Assembly (NCBI GenBank): GCA_041744735.1
Contig: JBGTKH010000151.1
Location: 1 to 9,954 of the forward strand
Direction: 5' to 3'
Source of the DNA: JBGTKH01 sp041744735
Lineage (GTDB): Bacteria; Planctomycetota; Planctomycetia; Pirellulales; Pirellulaceae
DNA length: 9,954 bases
Shown: positions 1-5,638 of the stretch, piece by piece
How positions within the stretch are numbered: the stretch's first letter is position 1
Layout of the letters: every line of letters begins with the position of its first letter
Position numbers and translations under genes: made by a program
The notes under the pieces: generated by a model
Database searches by the model: none
The model's input: the letters and a program-made list of their open reading frames with translations, nothing else
What the model was told of the DNA's origin: nothing

Positions 1-387
1 GTTGTGGCCACGTTGGCGATTTACGACACGATGCAGATACTGAGCTGTCCGGTAGCGACGTATTGCGTGGGCCAGGCGGCGTCGATGGGCGCCGTGCTGC
101 TCACCGCCGGCGCGCCCGGCAAGCGGAATGCCTTGCCCAACGCCCGGATCATGATCCACCAGCCGCTGGCCGGCATGGAAGGCACCGCCGAGGACATCTT
201 GATCCACGCCAAAGAATTCAAGCGCGTCAAGCTGCGGATGAATGAGATTCTGATCAAACACACCGGGCATCCGCTGGAGAAAATCGAAAAGGACACCGAT
301 CGCGACCGCTTCATGTCAGCGATGGAAGCCAAAGAGTATCAGTTGATTGATAACGTCGTTGAACACATGGAAGCAAAGAAAGAATAG
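1..387 (+). CDS. clpP: ATP-dependent Clp protease proteolytic subunit (3' part)
   Basis: This is the C-terminal two thirds of ClpP, the serine peptidase that forms a double seven-subunit barrel and degrades proteins fed to it by ClpX/ClpA-type unfoldases in the cytoplasm. The reading frame is open at the left window edge, so the true start lies upstream; the GTG at position 4 is internal. The catalytic triad is complete: Ser in GQAASMGA (codon 82-84), His in MIHQP (157-159) and Asp in DRDRF (304-306). The spacings Ser to His (25 residues) and Ser to Asp (74) equal those of E. coli ClpP (Ser97, His122, Asp171). The end, after the conserved AKEYQLIDNVV, is the usual family terminus with a short charged tail. 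No clpX follows. Planctomycetes often carry several clpP copies; which one this is cannot be told. Confidence 0.95.
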   Translation, partial: VVATLAIYDTMQILSCPVATYCVGQAASMGAVLLTAGAPGKRNALPNARIMIHQPLAGMEGTAEDILIHAKEFKRVKLRMNEILIKHTGHPLEKIEKDTDRDRFMSAMEAKEYQLIDNVVEHMEAKKE

Positions 388-489
388 ACGACAAAATACG
401 TCACGAGCACGAAGCGAAACCGACTTATCGTCGCGGCCCAACGACCCATCCCGTGCCGCAATCGCTTCGATGACGCACATTGGTTTGTA

Positions 490-510
490 GGTTGGCTCTC
501 CGAGCCGACC
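490..510. repeat. short hairpin in the clpP-lipoprotein gap
   Basis: A nine-pair stem (490-498 with 502-510, one G.T pair) closes on a three-base loop. It sits about 100 bases after the clpP stop in a 271-base gap without a gene. It resembles small dispersed hairpins that I recall from planctomycete intergenic DNA. It could also act in transcript termination or 3'-end protection, although no T-run follows it directly. Confidence 0.5.
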
Positions 511-521
511 AGTTTTGGATA

Positions 522-624
522 TGGAGTGCGGAAACTCGTTTCCGCTTTAGGAATCCAGGACGGACCAGCAACCACGCGCTTCCCGTCCAAAACTCTCAAA
601 GCGGTGATCAATCACCGCACTCCA
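522..624. repeat. inverted pair of a REP-like hairpin unit
   Basis: Two head-to-head copies of a 42-base unit lie at 522-563 (plus) and 583-624 (minus), separated by 19 bases. Both begin TGGAGTGCGG, contain a 7-bp hairpin with a four-base loop (528-545 and 601-618), continue with CCGCTTT, and end GGACGG. The hairpin stems differ but stay paired: the bases at two stem positions change together (A-T to T-A, and A-T to G-C). Selection or copying of structure is a better explanation than chance. This looks like a BIME-type arrangement of a REP-like element. With the hairpin at 490-510 it fills most of the 388-658 gap, in which I see no gene. Confidence 0.75.
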
Positions 625-658
625 AATTCGTACGCCGTTTTCCACAAGCGAGGCTAAG

Positions 659-1780
659 ATGAACTTGCGCACCTCCGCGATAATTGTCGTGGCGAGCCTG
701 TTGGCTACTGGTTGCCGACAAGACCCTTGGCTGAACGCCTATCTCGAATCCTTGAACACCGAGCGGCGGATGCTCGAAGACGAATATTACGCGCTCGAAT
801 ATGACTACAACGATCAGCTTGCTGAACTAGAACTACTGCGTAACGAGAAAAATCAACTGCTCAAAGAACTGGGCCGCGAGCCGGCCGCGACTCCCGCGAC
901 CACTCCCAGCCGACCGCGCCGGCCAACTCCTATGTCCGACACGCCCGAACTGATGACACCAGAAATCGATCTCGGCACACCCACCGATCCACAATCGGAG
1001 ACTCCCCGCATCGAGATTCCCATGCGGCCCAGGGAACCGCAGTCCGAGTTCCTGCCGGTCCCGTCGATCCAGCAACCGGTCACAGCCAGTTCGTATAATA
1101 GCGACATTGATAACAGCGACATTGAATACGTGCCGCCAGATGATTTGCGCGTGACGCACGTGGTGCTCAATCCGTTCCTGACGAGTGGTCTGGACTTCGA
1201 CGGACAGCCGGGCGACGACGGACTCTGGGTAGTCATCGAACCGCGCAACGCCCAAGATGAATACGTGCCGCAGGCCGGTCAAGTGTCGGTCGTGGTGCTC
1301 GACCCAGCCGAGCACGGCGAACGAGCGCGCGTCGCCCGCTGGGACCTCGACGCCGCTCAAGCCAGTCAGTTCCTGCAATACACGTACGAGGACGGCGGTC
1401 TGCACCTGGAACTCCCCTGGACCAACAAACCGCCGGCACATGCCAAGTTGCATCTGTTTGTCCAATACACGACCGACGATGGACGCAAGCTGGAGACGGA
1501 CCGCGAGATCGAAATCGTAGCGCCGGGCCAATTCTCCCAGCGCTGGACCCCGCGGCTCTCCGACCGCAGCGGCGCGCCAAATGTGGCGGCACCCGTGAGC
1601 TCTGCGGGCACATCGAGAATCTCCTCAGCGACCACGCAACGCTCCTCCACGGCGGAAGTCGATCAACAGCACGCGGCATCGACAACGGCCGGCCAAACTC
1701 CGCTGCCCACTAATTCACAATCAACGCCATCCGAAGCGGCAGCATCCACCGCACGCCCCGTGTGGAAGCCGTATCGATAG
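659..1780 (+). CDS. predicted lipoprotein with coiled coil and beta-rich domain, function unknown
   Basis: A 373-residue exported protein that I recognise only as a planctomycete-type hypothetical lipoprotein. Residues 1-18 form a signal peptide (Arg4, then a hydrophobic core) ending in a lipobox-like LATGC, with Cys19 as the likely lipidated residue. Residues about 25-72 are rich in Leu, Glu, Tyr and Asn in heptad-like spacing and should form a coiled coil. Residues 73-160 are a Pro/Thr/Arg-rich linker. Residues about 162-288 look like an all-beta, Ig-like domain with alternating hydrophobic strands (GLWVVIEPRN, QVSVVVLDP, KLHLFVQYTT). The tail, 300-366, is Ser/Thr/Ala-rich and probably disordered. 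The start is supported by a GAGG five bases upstream. It stands alone between two repeat-filled gaps. A scaffold or envelope-spacer role would fit the architecture, but nothing in the sequence proves one. Confidence 0.8.
   Translation: MNLRTSAIIVVASLLATGCRQDPWLNAYLESLNTERRMLEDEYYALEYDYNDQLAELELLRNEKNQLLKELGREPAATPATTPSRPRRPTPMSDTPELMTPEIDLGTPTDPQSETPRIEIPMRPREPQSEFLPVPSIQQPVTASSYNSDIDNSDIEYVPPDDLRVTHVVLNPFLTSGLDFDGQPGDDGLWVVIEPRNAQDEYVPQAGQVSVVVLDPAEHGERARVARWDLDAAQASQFLQYTYEDGGLHLELPWTNKPPAHAKLHLFVQYTTDDGRKLETDREIEIVAPGQFSQRWTPRLSDRSGAPNVAAPVSSAGTSRISSATTQRSSTAEVDQQHAASTTAGQTPLPTNSQSTPSEAAASTARPVWKPYR
1097..1126 (+). repeat. 15-base in-frame tandem duplication inside the lipoprotein gene
   Basis: Two adjacent 15-base units (1097-1111 and 1112-1126) match at 13 of 15 positions and encode NSDID followed by NSDIE (residues 147-156) in the linker just before the beta-rich domain. 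It is a recent-looking slippage duplication that keeps the frame. Confidence 0.7.
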
Positions 1781-1800
1781 ATCGCCCTTTGTCTGTGGTA

Positions 1801-1916
1801 AGGCAAGTCCCGGATAAGGACGTACCAATCAGCGTAGCCGAACTCGCCAGAGTTTGGCCGATCCTCCAAAGTCTGGCGACTTCGGCTGCGGGTAAATTAA
1901 TAAGCCGGACTTGCCT
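1801..1916. repeat. double-hairpin repeat, copy 1, within a 10-bp inverted repeat
   Basis: The core, 1834-1889, runs from GTAGC to GCTGC and holds two consecutive hairpins: 8-base arms around the loop GCCA, an eight-base spacer, then 8-base arms around the loop TGGC. The two halves are also reverse complements of each other over 24 bases with three mismatches, so one large stem is possible as well. Outside it lies a perfect 10-bp inverted repeat (1801-1810 with 1907-1916). It belongs to the same family as the elements at 3963-4007 and 5659-5703. The 1781-2059 gap holds no gene that I can support. A further 9-bp inverted repeat (1962-1970 with 2009-2017) lies just before the next gene. Confidence 0.7.
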
Positions 1917-2059
1917 AAGCGCGCATCGTGCCGTCGCTCTTTAATCGTCGATTATCAAGTTGCGCCGAGCATAGCTCAGCGACGAACCGTCATTTATGAT
2001 GGAACGTAGCTCGGCGCCCGTTGCGCCTGGTTTTGCTGACGGCCATGAGATTGGGCGCC

Positions 2060-3766
2060 ATGATTAACTCTCCGATCGCGTTTCGCGTTGTTTCTCTCAT
2101 CGCGGTTGGATGTCTCGCACTTCCGCTGTCGGCCGGCACGGCTGAGGTGAATCCTTCGTTGCGAGATTACGCGAACTACGACGCGCTTAGCCAACAAATC
2201 ACGTCGTTGGCGTCGTCGGAATATGTCACGGTTACTTCGCTCGGCAAAACGCTCGGCGGACGTGAAATTCATGTGCTGACGATTGGCACTGGCAAGACAA
2301 ACGACAAGCCGGCCATCCTGATCGTTGGCAACGTGCACACGCCACATCTGGCCGGCGGCGAGTTGGCCCTGCTCGCAGCGAAACAACTCGTGGAGAAAGC
2401 TGATACCGATTCGAAAATCAAAGAGCTGCTCGAACGCCACACGTTCTATATCATCCCGCGCCCGAACCCGGACGGCAGCGAGAAGTGTTTCTCGTCGAAG
2501 CCGTACTTTGAACACGCCGGCAACGCCCGCCAGACCGACAATGACCGCGACTTCGAACTTGGCGAAGACCCGCCCGACGATCTGAACGGCGATGGCTGGA
2601 TCACGATGATGCGCGTCGAGGATGACACGGGCGAGCACATGCCGCATCCCGACGATCCGCGCGTGCTGATCAAAGCCGATGCGAAGAAAAACGAACGCGG
2701 CAAGTATCGGCTGTATTTAGAGGGCAAGGACGACGACGGCGACGAGCAATTCAACGAGGACGCGGGCGACGGTGTGTCGCTGAATCGCAACTTTACGTTT
2801 CGCTATCCCAGCTTCGAACGAGCCGCCGGGCCGCATGCCGTCTCCGAACTCGAAAGCCGGACGATCGCCGATTTCGCCTTCGACCATCCGAACATCGCGG
2901 TGGTGTTCACGTTCACGCCCGAAGACAACCTGATGAATCCGTGGAAGCCGAACACGTCGGCGGAAGGCGGTCGCATCAAGACCACGCTGTTGTCGGCCGA
3001 TGCGCCGTATCAGGACTTCATCGCCAACTGTTATCAAAAAGCACACGGCGGCAAGACCGCGCCGGCGTCGCCCGCAGGGGAAGGCTCGTTCTCCGAGTGG
3101 GCGTACTTTCACTATGGCCGCTGGTCGCTGGCCGCGCGCGGCTGGTGGATTCCGCAAGTCGCCGCGCCGGCCGCTGACAAAGAAGGCGAGAAGAAGCCGT
3201 CCGAAGAAAAACGCGGGGCCGACGACGTCAACGCGCTGCGCTGGTTCGCTCAACAGAACATCGACGGCTTCGTCGACTGGACCCCCGTCGAAAAGGCCGG
3301 CTTTCCAGGCAAGCGAGTGGACGTCGGTGGCTTCAAACCGTTCTATCAACTCAACCCGCCCGCGGCCGAACTCGACGCGCTCGCCGAGCGACACTTTCAA
3401 TTCTTCACGCAATTGCCGTCGATCCTGCCGCGCATCGAGATTCGCGACGCCAAAGCCGAACCGCTCGGCGGCGGCATGTATCGCATCTCGGCCACCGTCG
3501 TCAACAATGGCTACTTGCCCACGATGTCGGAAATGGGCCGCGTGTCCGAGCAAGCCTACCCGCTGCAAATCAAACTCGACTTGCCCGCCGACACGCAATG
3601 GATTCAAGGCTCGCCCCGCGTCGAACTCGGCAAACTCGACGGCAACGGCGGCAAGGCCGAGCGCACGTGGATTGTGCGTTTGCCTAACCCGACGATGACC
3701 ACCGCCAAACTGAAAGCATGGGCGCCCGCAGTCGGTTCGCACGAGATACAATTGGAACTGAAGTAG
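2060..3766 (+). CDS. secreted M14 carboxypeptidase-like protein, probably catalytically dead
   Basis: A 568-residue exported protein of the zinc carboxypeptidase (M14) fold, homologous over its length to the peptidase at 5635-7455. Residues 1 to about 27 are a signal peptide. The start at 2060 is my choice; ATG 2045 or TTG 2021 are possible and none has a strong ribosome site. Fold landmarks are present: LGGREIHVLTIG, NPDG (136-139), an NRN substrate-binding motif (242-244), and a C-terminal beta-rich region (about 458-568). Yet the zinc and catalytic residues are replaced: the HxxE motif reads HTPH (93-96), the second zinc His aligns with Thr286, and the catalytic Glu aligns with Arg360. The Glu eight residues after the first His (Glu101) is kept, which fixes the alignment. 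Two Asp-rich, calcium-loop-like stretches (160-180 and 224-238) are kept. It probably binds peptides or glycan-linked peptides outside the cytoplasm rather than cutting them; that is inference. Confidence 0.85.
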   Translation: MINSPIAFRVVSLIAVGCLALPLSAGTAEVNPSLRDYANYDALSQQITSLASSEYVTVTSLGKTLGGREIHVLTIGTGKTNDKPAILIVGNVHTPHLAGGELALLAAKQLVEKADTDSKIKELLERHTFYIIPRPNPDGSEKCFSSKPYFEHAGNARQTDNDRDFELGEDPPDDLNGDGWITMMRVEDDTGEHMPHPDDPRVLIKADAKKNERGKYRLYLEGKDDDGDEQFNEDAGDGVSLNRNFTFRYPSFERAAGPHAVSELESRTIADFAFDHPNIAVVFTFTPEDNLMNPWKPNTSAEGGRIKTTLLSADAPYQDFIANCYQKAHGGKTAPASPAGEGSFSEWAYFHYGRWSLAARGWWIPQVAAPAADKEGEKKPSEEKRGADDVNALRWFAQQNIDGFVDWTPVEKAGFPGKRVDVGGFKPFYQLNPPAAELDALAERHFQFFTQLPSILPRIEIRDAKAEPLGGGMYRISATVVNNGYLPTMSEMGRVSEQAYPLQIKLDLPADTQWIQGSPRVELGKLDGNGGKAERTWIVRLPNPTMTTAKLKAWAPAVGSHEIQLELK

Positions 3767-3779
3767 CGTCGTCAGCAAT

Positions 3780-3964
3780 CGCCGGTAGTGATACCGTTTG
3801 CCGTTGGGCGCCGAGACCGCGGCCGGGCTCAGACGTACAGAATTCAATTTTGCCGCGAAAACGTGATCCGTATGTGTGAGCAACGTGCCGGCAAAATTGA
3901 ATTCTGTACGTCTGAGCCCAAATGGCATCACCACCCAAACGCCGGTAGTGGTACAAGTTGCCGT
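3780..3964. repeat. palindromic element: perfect 31-bp inverted repeat flanked by 25-base direct repeats
   Basis: The arms 3825-3855 and 3889-3919 are exact reverse complements over 31 bases, beginning GGGCTCAGACGTACAGAATT on the left, with a 33-base centre. Direct repeats of 25 bases (3780-3804 and 3940-3964, 21 of 25 identical) flank the palindrome symmetrically, each 20 bases away. The 20-base shoulders are weakly complementary too (about 13 of 19), as if an older, longer palindrome had decayed at its ends. There is no open frame for a transposase, so it is at most a non-autonomous element. It could form a cruciform in DNA or a strong stem in the transcript of the upstream gene. Confidence 0.85.
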
Positions 3965-4023
3965 AGCGGAAGTGGTGACACTTCCGAAGTCTCACGACTT
4001 CGGCTACCAAAATGTACCACTAC
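3945..4023. repeat. double-hairpin repeat, copy 2, within a 10-bp inverted repeat
   Basis: The core, 3963-4007, is exactly 45 bases from GTAGC to GCTAC. Hairpin one has an 8-bp stem and loop GTGA. Hairpin two has a 7-bp stem and loop TCAC, which is GTGA on the other strand. A perfect 10-bp inverted repeat (3945-3954 with 4014-4023) encloses it. The reverse complement of copy 3 (5659-5703) is the same length and matches 35 of 45 positions, with paired changes in the stems. A 15-base stretch ending CAAACGCC at 4018-4032 also repeats 3929-3943 (13 of 15). No gene is visible between 3767 and 4102. Confidence 0.8.
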
Positions 4024-4089
4024 TCAAACGCCACGCGATTTGTAAAGCCACGCGGCGACCGATAGTATGAAACTGGACGTGAACTTGCC

Positions 4090-4095
4090 AGGAGA
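4090..4095 (+). promoter_or_regulatory. ribosome binding site for the Uma2 gene
   Basis: AGGAGA stands seven bases before ATG 4103. The in-frame ATG at 4067 has no comparable site, so this sequence decides the start. Confidence 0.75.
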
Positions 4096-4102
4096 TCAAT
4101 CG

Positions 4103-4813
4103 ATGACCAGTGTTGCCGAGGCCATACCAACTCGCGTGGAACCCCGAGAGAATGTCGTGCCGCCGCTGGAGCCGGGCGACCATCTCGATCAGAAGACGTT
4201 CCACACCCGTTATGAAGCGATGCCCGAAGACGTGAAAGCGGAACTAATCGGAGGAGTCGTCTATATGCCCGCCGCACTGCGACGCAAACACGGCCGAGCG
4301 AGTATCAACGTGTCGAAATGGCTTGGCGCTTACGAAGATGCAACCCTCGGCGTGGAAGCCTACGACAACACGACGACCATCATGGGCGAAGAGAGCGAAC
4401 CGCAGCCCGACTTCAGCCTGATTATTCTGCCCGACTGCGGCGGCCAAATGCGGTTTACCGAAGACGACTATTTGGAAGGTGCCCCGGAGTTGATCGTCGA
4501 GGTGGCTTCCAGCACCGAGTCATACGACTTGCATAGCAAGAAAAGAGATTATGAACTGTGCGGCGTCAAGGAGTATCTGGTCGTGGCTCTGCGGCAGAAC
4601 AAGGTGTACTGGTTCGTCTCGCGCGACGGGACGTTCGAGGAATTCTCGCCGAGCGATGATGGCATCTACCGCTCGCCGATCTTCCCTGGCTTGTGGCTGG
4701 ACCCGCAAGCGTTGCTCGAACTGAATGGCCGCCGCCTGCTTGACGTACTTCAACAAGGCCTGGCGACGTCGGATCACGCCGACTTCGCCAAATCGCTGGC
4801 GCGGGTCACGTAG
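4103..4813 (+). CDS. Uma2 family (DUF820) putative PD-(D/E)XK endonuclease
   Basis: A 236-residue cytoplasmic protein of the Uma2 family, a group of restriction-endonuclease-fold proteins abundant in cyanobacteria and planctomycetes, with unknown substrates. Family motifs are in order: AELIGGVVYM (46-55) followed by RRKHG with His63; the metal-binding PD at 102-103 in QPDFSLII; the E-x-x-S core at Glu133 in ELIVEVASS; then the D...K...Y pattern (Asp142, Lys146, Tyr150) leading to GVKEYLVV (154-161). All putative active-site residues are present, so it may be active. The length is slightly above the usual 180-210 because of an N-terminal extension of about 30 residues. It lies 39 bases ahead of the DUF4058 gene and is probably co-transcribed with it. 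Upstream lies the repeat-rich gap. Single-strand or mobile-element-related nuclease roles have been proposed for the family; none is shown here. Confidence 0.88.
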   Translation: MTSVAEAIPTRVEPRENVVPPLEPGDHLDQKTFHTRYEAMPEDVKAELIGGVVYMPAALRRKHGRASINVSKWLGAYEDATLGVEAYDNTTTIMGEESEPQPDFSLIILPDCGGQMRFTEDDYLEGAPELIVEVASSTESYDLHSKKRDYELCGVKEYLVVALRQNKVYWFVSRDGTFEEFSPSDDGIYRSPIFPGLWLDPQALLELNGRRLLDVLQQGLATSDHADFAKSLARVT

Positions 4814-4852
4814 TGGCGCGACAGCGAATTAATCCGCCGAGAGAAGACAAAG

Positions 4853-5638
4853 ATGGACAGCCCGTTTCCTGGCATGGACCCGTATTTGGAGCAGCACTGG
4901 CGCTCCGTGCATCACCGCCTGATTACCTACACGGGTGATCAGTTGCAGCGTGTCTTGCCACGTCGCTTTCGCGTCGAGGTGGAGGAACGTGTCTTTGTGG
5001 CGGATGATGACGAGGGCGGTCGCAGCGTCTACCCGGATGTTTACGTCGTCAATCACCACCGGCCTTCTGGAGCGGCGGCCACGGGCAGTTCGACCATCGC
5101 CGAGCCTGTGATCATTACGCTGCCGGATGAGCCGGTCACCGAAGCTTACTTGGAGATCATTGACACGGCTTCCGGCCATCGCGTGATCACGGCCATCGAG
5201 TTTCTTAGTCCGACGAACAAGCTGGCGGGTGACGGGAACGAACTGTACGTCCGCAAGCAACGCGAGTATCGGGCCGCGGGCGTGAATCAGGTGGAGATTG
5301 ATTTGACGCGACAGGGTGACCGACGACTCGTCATGCCCATGACGTTGATTTCGTCACAACACCGCACACTGCTCTTGGCCTGCGTGCGGCGCGGTGGTCA
5401 ACCCTTGACGGTCGAAGTCTATCCCTTGCCGCTTCAGCAGCCACTGCCAACCATCGGCATCCCGCTTGCCCCGTCGCTGGACGATGCGCCACTGGACCTG
5501 CAGGCTCTCGTCACTCAATGCTACCGCAACGGCCGCTACGAAGACATCGACTATCGCGCCGATCCTCAACCGGCACTGCCGCCGGATGATGCGATCTGGG
5601 CGGATGAACTCTTGAAGTCGAAAGGGCTGCGTGCATGA
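4853..5638 (+). CDS. DUF4058 family protein
   Basis: A 261-residue protein that begins with the DUF4058 hallmark, SPFPGMDPYLE (3-13), followed by W and H residues and LPRRF; the length is typical for the family. Its biochemical function is not established. I see a PD at 61-62 (YPDVYVV), an E-x-x-S at 116-119 (IEFLSPTNK), and K...Y...GV (Lys135, Tyr139, Gly143-Val144). That order and several spacings repeat those of the neighbouring Uma2 protein, suggesting a divergent PD-(D/E)XK nuclease-like fold; that is inference. There is no signal peptide, so it is probably cytoplasmic. GAGAAG six bases before the ATG supports the start. The gene follows Uma2 by 39 bases and its stop overlaps the next start in an ATGA. 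Confidence 0.88.
   Translation: MDSPFPGMDPYLEQHWRSVHHRLITYTGDQLQRVLPRRFRVEVEERVFVADDDEGGRSVYPDVYVVNHHRPSGAAATGSSTIAEPVIITLPDEPVTEAYLEIIDTASGHRVITAIEFLSPTNKLAGDGNELYVRKQREYRAAGVNQVEIDLTRQGDRRLVMPMTLISSQHRTLLLACVRRGGQPLTVEVYPLPLQQPLPTIGIPLAPSLDDAPLDLQALVTQCYRNGRYEDIDYRADPQPALPPDDAIWADELLKSKGLRA

Noticed and set aside
2060..3766. Pseudogene status for the first M14 gene
   Set aside because: The frame is intact from signal peptide to C-terminal domain with normal codon use, so loss of catalysis does not look like gene decay.
3825..3919. An insertion sequence bounded by 31-bp terminal repeats
   Set aside because: Only 33 bases separate the arms, with no transposase frame and no clear target duplication directly at the arm ends.
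2717..3934. A 405-codon open frame on the minus strand
   Set aside because: It is antisense to the first M14 gene and runs into the palindrome. Its composition is Arg/Val/Gly-heavy with no motif; the plus-strand frame has clear family homology.
1781..4066. A CRISPR array, suggested by the several short repeats
   Set aside because: The repeats are few, unevenly spaced, palindromic and divergent, and there are no regular spacers or cas genes.
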